Below, in pieces: positions 16,248 through 24,098 of a DNA stretch of 46,955 nt. A program made the translations under genes and the position numbers. The notes below the pieces were generated by a model, which was given only the letters and a program-made list of their open reading frames with translations, was not told the origin of the DNA and ran no database searches. Source of the DNA: a virus; the IMG/VR virus record IMGVR_UViG_3300036861_000180, positions 1 through 46,955 of that record. One strand, written 5' to 3'. Numbering within the stretch: position 1 is the stretch's first letter; every line of letters starts with the position of its first letter.

Positions 16248-17027
16248 ATGATTCGGAAAGCACTCGTCGGACTACTCGGACTCGCTCTCCTCTCTCCCGG
16301 TCTATTCGCGGGCATAGAGAGGACTGCGGCAGTAACTCTGCTCGCCAATTACAACGTGGCAGCAACTAGCTACACTTATGGCTTCTTCAGGGGTCCGGAT
16401 ACCCTGAATGCCGATCCCCTCGGCGCAGGGGTGAAGTGGGTCAGCAAGGTGAAGACAGTTGCGGGTGGGGGAACCACTATCACCGCTTTCACTGCCGCGA
16501 CTGAAGAGCCCTTCATCGGGCTAGTTGCAGGGGATCTCCTCATGTTCCCCAATGCGCCTACTCAGATTAACTCGGGCGCATCCGCAGTCAATGTGCAGGG
16601 CATCACTCAGAAGCAAGAGAGAGTTATCACTACCGCCACCGATGACGATAACGCGGTAGTGAATGCGGCCATTGATCTCTCGCAGGACTCTACGGGGTAC
16701 GTCTTCTACCGCAAGGAGTTTCACACCGGAGCGGAGACTACTGATGGGTGGTTCTCAGTCGCTCCCTACTCGGGGTTCAAGATTGTTGAGCAGGTAACTA
16801 CGATTACCGCAACGTCGCTCGACTTCTCGCTTGAGTGTCGCCATACGGGGCTACCCCTCTACACCTCGGAGACGGTTGACGCATATTCCTTCACCGCAGC
16901 GGGGACTCACACGGTTTACATGAACCTTCCTTTTGACCAATGCCGACTCGGCATCAAGGTAACTGGCGACGGTGGGACACAAGCCACATGGGCTTACTTC
17001 GTGGGAGAAAAAGCTGATGGGCGGTAA
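16248..17027 (+). CDS. Signal-peptide-bearing beta-rich protein, fibre or decoration candidate
   Basis: ATG at 16248 with GGGAGAG upstream. The N-terminus MIRKALVGLLGLALLSPGLF then AG has a basic start, a leucine-rich core and a likely LFA/G cleavage site. The mature 238 residues are Thr/Ala-rich beta sequence ending in a compact domain (DFSLECRHTGLPLY...AAGTHTVYMNLPFDQCRLGIKV) that reads like a small jelly-roll unit with one cysteine pair. It overlaps the next gene by 11 bases. First of four adjacent exported proteins in the fibre region. Confidence 0.65.
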   Translation: MIRKALVGLLGLALLSPGLFAGIERTAAVTLLANYNVAATSYTYGFFRGPDTLNADPLGAGVKWVSKVKTVAGGGTTITAFTAATEEPFIGLVAGDLLMFPNAPTQINSGASAVNVQGITQKQERVITTATDDDNAVVNAAIDLSQDSTGYVFYRKEFHTGAETTDGWFSVAPYSGFKIVEQVTTITATSLDFSLECRHTGLPLYTSETVDAYSFTAAGTHTVYMNLPFDQCRLGIKVTGDGGTQATWAYFVGEKADGR

Positions 17028-17538
17028 GAAACTAGCTCTCCTCGCGGTATTCCTCGCACTCCCAGTCCTCGCGGATGTGGTGGTCGTTGGTCCACAAGGC
17101 CCCGGGGTCTCTACCTCAGTCGCCTACAAGACCAAAGCCCTCACTGCGGGCGCGGCTACGGGTATCTTCGAAGTCCCCATTGCGGCAGGACAGGGCACGG
17201 GCGGGCGCATCTTCTATACCGTGTTCGCCACTGATGGCACCGATCATCAAGTGCGGAGTGGGGTTGTCTCCTTCGCGGTAGTGAACAAGGGCGCGACTGA
17301 GACATGCGTGGTCAATGGCTCCAACGATGCGGCCACCGTGAACCCCGCGCAGACTCAGGACAATAGCGCAGTGGGGGCGATTAGTTCGGGGACTCTCACC
17401 TATACCTGGGGGGTGAGTACCACGCCCGCCAATGCGTGTGACCTACAACTCAACGCTGCCTCCTCCCTTACCGAAACAGTTCTAGAGATCCGCTGGACGG
17501 TTCAACTCTACGGGCCGAGCACCATAGTCGTCCTCTAA
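17017..17538 (+). CDS. Signal peptide plus a single beta domain shared with the next gene's C-terminus
   Basis: ATG at 17017 (MGGKKLALLAVFLALPVLAD). GGAG lies nine bases upstream, and the start overlaps the previous gene. Cleavage is likely after VLA. The 150-residue mature domain closely resembles the last ~140 residues of the following 640-aa protein: RIFYTVFATDGTDHQVR beside LKYTVFASDGTGQQAR, and GTLTYTWGVST beside GTLTYAWTVTA, both ending near LYGP/LVGP. Both copies have a cysteine pair (ETCVV, ACDL). A tandem duplication of a fibre-tip-like domain is inferred. Confidence 0.7.
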   Translation: MGGKKLALLAVFLALPVLADVVVVGPQGPGVSTSVAYKTKALTAGAATGIFEVPIAAGQGTGGRIFYTVFATDGTDHQVRSGVVSFAVVNKGATETCVVNGSNDAATVNPAQTQDNSAVGAISSGTLTYTWGVSTTPANACDLQLNAASSLTETVLEIRWTVQLYGPSTIVVL

Positions 17539-17548
17539 GGAGAGTGAG

Positions 17549-19471
17549 TTGAGGAAACTACTTCTAGGACTCATTCTCCTCTTCGCAGGGGGCATCGCGT
17601 CCGCTCAGCCGATTGGGGTCAATGTGCGACGAGACTCCAATGGGGTGATAGTCGTCCGCTCTAGTGACGGGGACTGGATTGAGTCATACGGGAATGGGGT
17701 TCCTACCTTTAGCACATTCCTAGGTGAGAGCATCCCCGCATTCGCTCTCTATACCAACCTCGCTACTGGTATTCCCTACTACCGCTCTAGTGGGTCTTGG
17801 ACCGCTCTGAGCACTGGTGGAGTTACCGGGCTCACTTGCACCGCTGGCGACTTCTTTAGTTCTGTGACTTCTGGGGGCGTGTTCACTTGCACTACCCCAG
17901 CGGCTACTTCAGTCCTCCCGTTGGTGCTCGACAACACGGGCGCGGGGGATGGCGTCTTCACATTCCGCAAGACAGTCACCGACTCCGGGACAAGCAACTT
18001 CCTGACCTTAACCGGGACGATGCTTGCAGCTCCTAGTCAGTCCATGAATGGGCTCGCCTTTACAATTACCTCTGCTGGATCAGCCGCGCAGACGAATAGG
18101 GGTATGCTCTTGACCTATGGCGCTGGCTACACTGGCAGTGGGGCGACCGTAGGTATCGCCGTAACGAACTCAGCCGCAGGGACAGGCACTCTATTCAATG
18201 GCACGAATAATCGTGGTATGTCCGGGGTCACGAATCCGACCACAACAGGGACAAACGTTGGAGTCAACGGCTCAGCTTCGAATGGTGACATCTCCATAGG
18301 AGTTGCGGGCGCTGCGGTCACGGCCAAGAATAATGCCACCAACTATGGCGCTGTTTTCCTAGCAGCCAATACAGGCACAACCCCCAAGTTCGTCGGAACC
18401 TATATCGGGTTGAGTTCGAGTACCACGCCGCCAACCCCAGTGAGTTCTGTTCTCCAACTCGACAATTATGCGTTAGCGGTTCCAATCGCAGTGTTTCAAG
18501 ATAACGGCGTCACTCAATCCCAAATCTCAGACGGTGGTGGGTTCGATGCCATGGTCACAGGCAAAGACCTCGGCACCACCACTAACCCTTGGCGCAACAT
18601 CGTGCTCCACATGAGCGGAACCTATGGGACGGGTTCATGGACATTCGCGGGGACTCCTACGGGGAATCGAGTGCTCACCATCCCAGGAGATGCGAGCATT
18701 ACCCTAGCCGCCAAGGGTATCAACAATGCCTTCTCCACGGGGCAGAGTGTGACCGGGAATATCGATGTAGGGAGCAACGTGGATAAGGGCCTCCTCTTCG
18801 GCGCGGCTGCGGCTCCGGCGATCTACATGTCCGCGTCCGCCCAGGCACCCGATGCTCCGTATCTGGCTACTGCCGAAGCAGTCGCGAATGCTTGGCACCT
18901 CGGCGAGAACGCGGACGAGGGGGCCAATCTTGGAAATGGTGCGTGCGGATCGTCTGTTTGTACCGATCCATCTCTAGTCATTCATAGTCACAACCAGGAT
19001 ACGACGCAGTTTGTGACCTATGCGTCTTACGGCCTCGCCGGGCAAATGCTCAAGACTCTTACCGAGTCAAGTGCTACTGCGGTAGTCGCGATCCCAGTGG
19101 CGAGTGATGCGGCCACGGGAGGCTCTCTCAAGTACACTGTGTTTGCGTCGGATGGTACTGGGCAGCAAGCAAGGTTCGGAGAGGTTCGGTTCTCGCAGGT
19201 AGCCGAGGGGACAACCTCCACATGTACGGTTCTCGGCGTGGATCAAGGCCCGGCCGGAATCGGTGGGCCTACCGCTAACCCGGATCAGACCGAGGATGGA
19301 TCAGGAGTGGGGGCACTCACAACCGGGACTCTCACCTACGCTTGGACTGTGACCGCAGGGACTAACCTCTGCACCTACAACCTGAATGCAGTCTCCTCGC
19401 TTACTCAAACCACACTTCAAATCAAGTACCGCGTGGACCTTGTAGGCCCCGGTCAGCCGAGTCCTCAGTAA
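17549..19471 (+). CDS. Large signal-peptide-bearing tail-fibre-like protein
   Basis: 640 residues, TTG start at 17549 with AAGGAGAG upstream. The signal peptide MRKLLLGLILLFAGGIASAQ has a clear ASA/Q site. Next comes a fibre-type N-region (GVNVRRDSNGVIVVRSSDGD) and a long Gly/Thr/Asn-rich repetitive beta shaft (LTCTAGDFFSSVT; GTGTLFNGTNNRGMSGVTNP). A segment resembling predicted virion fibre modules follows (DLGTTTNPWRNIVLHMSGTY), and the C-terminal domain is shared with the preceding gene. The shaft-plus-terminal-domain order fits a receptor-binding fibre; the Sec signal is atypical for one. Confidence 0.7.
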   Translation: MRKLLLGLILLFAGGIASAQPIGVNVRRDSNGVIVVRSSDGDWIESYGNGVPTFSTFLGESIPAFALYTNLATGIPYYRSSGSWTALSTGGVTGLTCTAGDFFSSVTSGGVFTCTTPAATSVLPLVLDNTGAGDGVFTFRKTVTDSGTSNFLTLTGTMLAAPSQSMNGLAFTITSAGSAAQTNRGMLLTYGAGYTGSGATVGIAVTNSAAGTGTLFNGTNNRGMSGVTNPTTTGTNVGVNGSASNGDISIGVAGAAVTAKNNATNYGAVFLAANTGTTPKFVGTYIGLSSSTTPPTPVSSVLQLDNYALAVPIAVFQDNGVTQSQISDGGGFDAMVTGKDLGTTTNPWRNIVLHMSGTYGTGSWTFAGTPTGNRVLTIPGDASITLAAKGINNAFSTGQSVTGNIDVGSNVDKGLLFGAAAAPAIYMSASAQAPDAPYLATAEAVANAWHLGENADEGANLGNGACGSSVCTDPSLVIHSHNQDTTQFVTYASYGLAGQMLKTLTESSATAVVAIPVASDAATGGSLKYTVFASDGTGQQARFGEVRFSQVAEGTTSTCTVLGVDQGPAGIGGPTANPDQTEDGSGVGALTTGTLTYAWTVTAGTNLCTYNLNAVSSLTQTTLQIKYRVDLVGPGQPSPQ

Positions 19472-20134
19472 ATGAAGAGATGTATCCTAATCGCGGCACT
19501 CTTACTCGCGCGCGAGGCGAGTGCGAATACCTATAGGCAGGATACCACTCCATCAACTTGCAATGTGGGTGATGTGTGGGTCCATACGGCCGCATTTAAG
19601 CGCATCTACGAATGCCTAGCCACGAATACTTGGACGTGGAATCAGGCGTTTACAGTTCCAGCCGGTATCATCGTGTTGAGCCTCACTACTTGCCCGGTTG
19701 GGTTCACTGAGGAGACGAGCCTGAATGGAAAGTTCGTGCTTGGGACTCTGAATGCGAATGGGAATGTGACTGGAACGGGTGGGGTGGATAGTGTAACCCC
19801 TACGGGCACAGTTGCCGCTCCGGTAATCTCCTGGCCCGCAGGGGTGCCGACGTACACGGGGACACCGTTCTCAGGAGTCATCAATCACACGCACACTGTT
19901 ACGAGTGTCGGCAGTTCTGCTTCAGGAGGTGCCACAAATTTAACTGGTGCGTCAGATACATCTTCGACGACTGCCACGGCTGCTAATCCTGCTGGCGGTG
20001 TTGCATCCATTACTCCTGCGGGAACAGTCGCCTGGCCTGCTGGAGTTCCTACGAACACCGCGCCCGCCTTCACGGGGGCCAGCCAAGAGAACCGCCCCGC
20101 ATTCGTCCGCGTCATCTTCTGCAAGGCGAATTAG
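19472..20134 (+). CDS. Tail-collar-like fibre protein with signal peptide
   Basis: 220 residues. The N-terminal MKRCILIAALLLAREASANT forms a signal peptide (ASA/N). GIIVLSLTTCPVGFTEETSL then NGKFVLGT, an internal NHTHTV and the ending ENRPAFVRVIFCKAN are hallmarks of the phage tail-collar family (short-fibre or microcystin-dependent-like). Ser/Thr/Gly repeats fill the middle, including two copies of TPAGTVAWPAGVPT-like sequence. The ATG directly follows the previous stop. Likely a distal fibre or receptor-contact protein. Confidence 0.75.
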   Translation: MKRCILIAALLLAREASANTYRQDTTPSTCNVGDVWVHTAAFKRIYECLATNTWTWNQAFTVPAGIIVLSLTTCPVGFTEETSLNGKFVLGTLNANGNVTGTGGVDSVTPTGTVAAPVISWPAGVPTYTGTPFSGVINHTHTVTSVGSSASGGATNLTGASDTSSTTATAANPAGGVASITPAGTVAWPAGVPTNTAPAFTGASQENRPAFVRVIFCKAN

Positions 20135-20532
20135 TGGACCTGCAACTAGCAATCCAGGTTGGCACACTGGTGGGCATGGTCCTCGGCCCCTATGGGGTTT
20201 GGGTGGTTATGCAGAAGAGAGTATCCGACTTGGAAATCGCGAGGGATAAGCGCGAGAAGATTGACGAGGCGCTCAAACTCGAATGTGAGCGCCAGCAAAA
20301 GGCATGGTGGGATGAACTAGACTCCCAAGGCAAACTCATCGCCGAACTAGACAAGACGTGCTCAAACGCGACTACTGAGATTCGTACATCCATGAAAGAC
20401 CTCAAGGAGAGGGTGGACCTCCACTCGGCTTCGAATGTGACCAACCTCGCGGGGGTGGTTCGTAACTACAATGACATGCTTGTGCAGACCCTTGACAGCA
20501 TGCGCGAGTACATTCGAGAGAGTAGGAAGTAA
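20134..20532 (+). CDS. Membrane-anchored coiled-coil protein, 132 aa
   Basis: GTG start at 20134 overlapping the collar stop by one base. Residues 5-25 (LAIQVGTLVGMVLGPYGVWV) form a single membrane segment; the rest is a charged coiled coil (KREKIDEALKLECERQQKAW... MREYIRESRK). The arrangement resembles holin- or spanin-like phage membrane proteins, and it lies five genes before the lysozyme. A lysis role is possible but not shown. Coupled to the next gene by TAATG. Confidence 0.6.
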   Translation: MDLQLAIQVGTLVGMVLGPYGVWVVMQKRVSDLEIARDKREKIDEALKLECERQQKAWWDELDSQGKLIAELDKTCSNATTEIRTSMKDLKERVDLHSASNVTNLAGVVRNYNDMLVQTLDSMREYIRESRK

Positions 20533-20762
20533 TGGCGCACAAGCCCCAGGCGAAAGATGAGACCCCCGATCTTCTAGAAGCGGTCATTCACCTCACTAGT
20601 GAAGTCGTATCTATCCGAGAGGAGTTGAATAAGCTCCCTGAGCGCACGGCCGCGAAAGCGGTGCAACTCCTCTTCGACCAACTCAAAGACTTGGATGAGG
20701 CGGGGTTCTATAAACTCAAGGTCGCCTCTCATATCTTCGCTGATGGGAGGAAGATAAGCTAA
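20532..20762 (+). CDS. Small helical protein, 76 aa
   Basis: Starts MAHKPQAKDETPDLLEAVIH at a TAATG overlap and ends in another. Predicted helical with a coiled-coil-like stretch (SEVVSIREELNKLPERTAAK). No motif recognised; its place between a membrane coiled-coil protein and a DUF3008-like protein gives no clear function. Confidence 0.55.
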   Translation: MAHKPQAKDETPDLLEAVIHLTSEVVSIREELNKLPERTAAKAVQLLFDQLKDLDEAGFYKLKVASHIFADGRKIS

Positions 20763-20929
20763 TGCCTGCGGTATCTGAGAAGCAACGGAGGTTCATGGGC
20801 GCGGAACTCGCCAGGGAGAGGGCCGGTCAAGAGACCAAGACTCACATGAGCGAATCCCAACTCTCCGAGTTCGCCTCCAAATCCAAGAAGAAGGCCAAGG
20901 CGAAGAAGTACATTAAGGAGAATAGCTAG
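20762..20929 (+). CDS. DUF3008-like small basic protein, 55 aa
   Basis: Reads MPAVSEKQRRFMGAELARER, then SESQLSEFASKSKKKAKAKK. The 'P--S--Q-RFMG-ELAR-R-G' start and 'MSE-QL-EFAS' middle match a small basic protein family common in phages and bacteria (DUF3008-like). Its ATG overlaps the previous stop, and the next GTG follows immediately, so it fills the gap exactly. Function unknown. Confidence 0.7.
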   Translation: MPAVSEKQRRFMGAELARERAGQETKTHMSESQLSEFASKSKKKAKAKKYIKENS

Positions 20930-21235
20930 GTGGCGGAAACCATTCAGGAGATGATCGCTCGCAAGAGACGGGAGAGGGATGAGGGCAAGAAGCCCGAAGC
21001 CTACGACAATAAGGCCGCGCTCAAGAACCTTCACACCGAAGTCTCCACTGCGAAATATGGGACTGAGGCAGTGGGCAACAATCGCCAAGCTCTCATGGAG
21101 AATCGGAAGACGATAGATATGCAGAGTAATGCTACCAAGACCGGCCCAGAAGTAGACGAGCCTGGACTAGGGCAGAAACTCCTCGAAGAGCGCCGCAAGC
21201 GAGCCAAGGCTAAGGCGTACATCGAGTCTAACTAG
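20930..21235 (+). CDS. Small basic protein, 101 aa
   Basis: GTG at 20930 follows the previous TAG directly. Reads MAETIQEMIARKRRERDEGK; highly charged and helical throughout, ending EERRKRAKAKAYIESN. Likely a structural or DNA-associated accessory protein; no family recognised. Its stop overlaps the lysozyme GTG. Confidence 0.55.
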   Translation: MAETIQEMIARKRRERDEGKKPEAYDNKAALKNLHTEVSTAKYGTEAVGNNRQALMENRKTIDMQSNATKTGPEVDEPGLGQKLLEERRKRAKAKAYIESN

Positions 21236-21648
21236 TGGACGAGAGTAAGCTCGTTGAGCAGTTGATTGACTTCGAAGGGGAGAGGCTATTCCCCTATCTG
21301 GATTCGGTCAAGAAACTCACCATAGGAGTGGGGCGGAACCTCACCGATAAGGGTATCAGCAAAGAAGAGTCCCGCATCCTCCTCCACAATGACATCAAGG
21401 AAGTGGTGGCGGAACTCGATGCTAATCTCCCTTGGTGGTACACGATGAGCGAGGCGAGACAGAGAGTACTTGCGGATATGTGCTTCAACATGGGGATCGT
21501 TTCCTTGTTGGGCTTCAGAAATACACTCAAGGCAATGGAAGAGGGTAGATACAAGGATGCCGCAGAAGGCATGCTCGCATCCCTCTGGGCCGAACAAGTG
21601 GGGCAACGCGCCAAGACTCTAGCCGCAACCATGAAGAGGGGCATTTAG
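21235..21648 (+). CDS. Endolysin, T4-type lysozyme (glycoside hydrolase family 24)
   Basis: 137 residues; hydrolyses peptidoglycan during lysis. The catalytic triad pattern of T4 lysozyme is visible: Glu14 in LIDFEGERLFPYLD, Asp23, and Thr29 in KLTIGVGRNL. Conserved ARQRVLADMCFNMG and LGFRNTLKAMEEGRY segments follow. There is no signal peptide or SAR anchor, so it needs a holin to reach the wall. That contrasts with the exported structural proteins nearby. GTG start overlapping the previous TAG. The portal GTG overlaps its own stop. Confidence 0.9.
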   Translation: MDESKLVEQLIDFEGERLFPYLDSVKKLTIGVGRNLTDKGISKEESRILLHNDIKEVVAELDANLPWWYTMSEARQRVLADMCFNMGIVSLLGFRNTLKAMEEGRYKDAAEGMLASLWAEQVGQRAKTLAATMKRGI

Positions 21649-23633
21649 TGGCCGAGAAGAAGAAGGCAACTCGACTCGGTTCGCCTGAGTCTACTGAGAT
21701 GCATGCATTCGTGCGCGATATTGAGGAGCGCTATAACTGGTATCGCGGCCAGATGCAGGACGTGTATGAGGCGTCTAATCGGTGGTGGAGGCTCTATCTC
21801 AACAAGCGGGCCGATCCTCGCTCGCGGGATGAGGACTGGCGCGCTAACATCTTCGTGCCCAAGCCGTTCACCAACGTAGAGGCTATGACTGCGGCGGCAG
21901 TGAGTACTCTCACTAGCGCGGATCCCATCTGGCAACCCGAGGCAGTACACGATCAAGACATCGAGCGGGCGAAGAGTGTCGAGAAGCTCCTTGACTACAC
22001 CGCTCGCAAGAACTCATACACTAAGTTCCTAACCAAACTCAGCCGAGAGAAATACGTCTCGGGTACATCGTTCTTTAAAACCACATGGGTGGAGGAAGCG
22101 CATGAGGTCAACATTGTTCCTCGTCCGGGTGCAATTGATGGGCTACTCTCTGCTATCGAGGATGCTAAGCTCGCTGGCGCGGTAGATCCTCCCGATTGGC
22201 AGCAGTATCAGCAGGAGTTCATGCAGTGGAGGGAGCTCGTCAACAAGTCGGGTAAGGCTAAGATCCCTGAGCCTCCCTATGGTGGGCCTACGCGGGTAGT
22301 CCGCTACCGAGGCCCCAAGTTCACTCGCCTCTCCATCTACGATGTGATACTCGACCCCCTCGTGGATGAAATCGACGATCAGAATTTCATCGTCCACCGC
22401 ATCGTGAAACCTCGCGCATGGGTGGAGGAGCGGGCATCCAAGGGCTTCTACAACAAGGAAGCAGTGGGGGCGAGTCTCAACCAGTGGGATGGTCGCCGCA
22501 TGTCCGAGTGGGAGGCGCAACTAGCGCAGGACCGTGGCATCCTCGGCGGGGGTGAGACTTCCTCGGATCCCCAGTTCCGTGACTCCTGCGAACTCCTTGA
22601 AGTCTGGCAACCCGATGGTGAAGTGCCATTCGCCATCGTAATGAATCGGAAGGCAGTCATTAACAAGAATCCTTACTCGATGCCATTCGAGCATGGGATG
22701 TGCGCGATTAGTGCGGTTAGGAACATCGTCATCCCCGGGCAGTTCTTCGGACAGAGTGCGTTGCAGGCACCCGAGTCGCTATTCGATGAGCTTAACAAGC
22801 TCAGGAATCTCCGCTCGGATGGCGCAACCCTCAACGTCCTCCCCATCTTCACGAAGCTCAAGGAAGTGGGGCTCCCGGACGCACTCCGCAAGATTCGACC
22901 GGGTTCCATCATCCCCATGAGCCGTCCTGATGGGATTCAAGCACTCGTCAAGGCCCCGATGCCCCCCGAGGCTTACCGTGAGCCTGAAGAAATCAACCGC
23001 GAAATCGACGATGCCATGCAAGTCTACGACTCCACCCGAGGAGCGCCTGCTACCGTTGGGCGAGTGACCGGCACTGAGTTCTCCGGACGAGCAGCACAGG
23101 CGGGCCTCAGAGGTAAGCTAGACATCCAGTTCCAAGAGGAGGATATGCTCCCCTCCTTGCATCAAGCCATCTCCCTTTGGGCTCAGATGAGCGACGAGCC
23201 TATCAGGGTGAAGGCGAGTGGGGAGCCTAGCCCATTCAAGGATCTGAGTAAGGCGGATTTGGTTGAGTCTCTTGATATGCAGTTCCGATTCAGGGGAGTC
23301 ACCAAGGCACTCAATCGTGACATGCAGATTCAGCAACTCACCCTCTTCGCGGATAAGTTTGGAGCCAACTTGCTGCCCCAAGAGATGCGGCTTCTCATGC
23401 GCCTCATCCTCGAAGACGCGGACCTCCGTGGAGCCTCTCGCGTCATCTCCGCTGAAGGCACCATGCAGAAGACTCAGGATTACGAGATGCAGAGGAATGC
23501 GGCACTCGGGCAATTGCAAGCCCAGACCGATCAGCAACAGGCCGCAGCGTCGAACCCGCCGGGGGGACAGGCACCCCCCGCACCACCGCAACCACCCCAG
23601 GGGGGGGGAACAAGTGGACCACCGCAGGGATAG
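21648..23633 (+). CDS. Portal protein
   Basis: 661 residues; the dodecameric portal forms the DNA entry and exit ring. Recognisable features are the N-terminal RWWRLYLNKRADPRSRDEDW, the YVSGTSFFKTTW strand, RLSIYDVILDPLVDEIDDQN, and the stem region SLFDELNKLRNLRSDGATLN followed by PGSIIPMSRPDG. The C-terminal crown region (EINREIDDAMQVYDSTRGAP) leads to a Gln/Pro/Gly-rich tail. GTG start. The portal lies near the 3' end of the late block, far from the capsid gene; in most podoviruses it precedes the scaffold. Confidence 0.88.
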   Translation: MAEKKKATRLGSPESTEMHAFVRDIEERYNWYRGQMQDVYEASNRWWRLYLNKRADPRSRDEDWRANIFVPKPFTNVEAMTAAAVSTLTSADPIWQPEAVHDQDIERAKSVEKLLDYTARKNSYTKFLTKLSREKYVSGTSFFKTTWVEEAHEVNIVPRPGAIDGLLSAIEDAKLAGAVDPPDWQQYQQEFMQWRELVNKSGKAKIPEPPYGGPTRVVRYRGPKFTRLSIYDVILDPLVDEIDDQNFIVHRIVKPRAWVEERASKGFYNKEAVGASLNQWDGRRMSEWEAQLAQDRGILGGGETSSDPQFRDSCELLEVWQPDGEVPFAIVMNRKAVINKNPYSMPFEHGMCAISAVRNIVIPGQFFGQSALQAPESLFDELNKLRNLRSDGATLNVLPIFTKLKEVGLPDALRKIRPGSIIPMSRPDGIQALVKAPMPPEAYREPEEINREIDDAMQVYDSTRGAPATVGRVTGTEFSGRAAQAGLRGKLDIQFQEEDMLPSLHQAISLWAQMSDEPIRVKASGEPSPFKDLSKADLVESLDMQFRFRGVTKALNRDMQIQQLTLFADKFGANLLPQEMRLLMRLILEDADLRGASRVISAEGTMQKTQDYEMQRNAALGQLQAQTDQQQAAASNPPGGQAPPAPPQPPQGGGTSGPPQG

Positions 23634-23958
23634 GCTATTCACCGATGACGTCACCGAGGAGCGTATACTAGAGATAGCGGGCTCTCTCGGCACTCTAGTA
23701 GTCCAACCGGGATGGAGTGTTTGGGAGTCACTCGTTAGGGAGTCGAGGGAAGCGGCACTCGAAGATCTAGTCATCGCTCCCCCAGAGAAGATCCTCTTCT
23801 GGCAGGGCTACTCAGCAGCCCTCCGCCACGTGATTGAAGCTCCCGATCAACTCCTCGAAATGGCTAAGGGTATCCAAGAAGAGCAGCAAGAGCGTACGGG
23901 GGATATTTCGGATCGTGTCCGAGTAGGCCCCTATGATTCAGCGGACCCAAGTGTGTGA
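23614..23958 (+). CDS. Small protein following the portal, 114 aa
   Basis: GTG at 23614, with a G-rich ribosome site, overlaps the portal end by 20 bases; the longer frame from 23263 is a portal shadow. Reads VDHRRDRLFTDDVTEERILE, then APPEKILFWQGYSAALRHVIEAPDQLLEMAKG. A similar 'FWQGY--ALR-V---P--LL' helix is frequent in small proteins encoded right after portals. Possible virion accessory; function unknown. Confidence 0.65.
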   Translation: MDHRRDRLFTDDVTEERILEIAGSLGTLVVQPGWSVWESLVRESREAALEDLVIAPPEKILFWQGYSAALRHVIEAPDQLLEMAKGIQEEQQERTGDISDRVRVGPYDSADPSV

Positions 23959-24015
23959 AGCTAAGATATCTGAAGGTTGAGTATCAGTTATTTCGAGCAT
24001 GGGGTAATTCTCCCC

Positions 24016-24044
24016 TTGAGTCGATTTGTAAGGCACTCTATATG
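24016..24044 (+). promoter_or_regulatory. Candidate promoter ahead of the pectate-lyase-like gene
   Basis: TTGAGT (24016-24021) and TATATG (24039-24044) are separated by 17 bases, in a 140-bp gap within an otherwise tightly packed block. It could give the secreted enzyme its own expression. Motif matching only. Confidence 0.4.
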
Positions 24045-24098
24045 TGTACGGGTAGAAATCGGCGAGTTCTTATCTACCCGAAGCGCATTAGGGAGACA

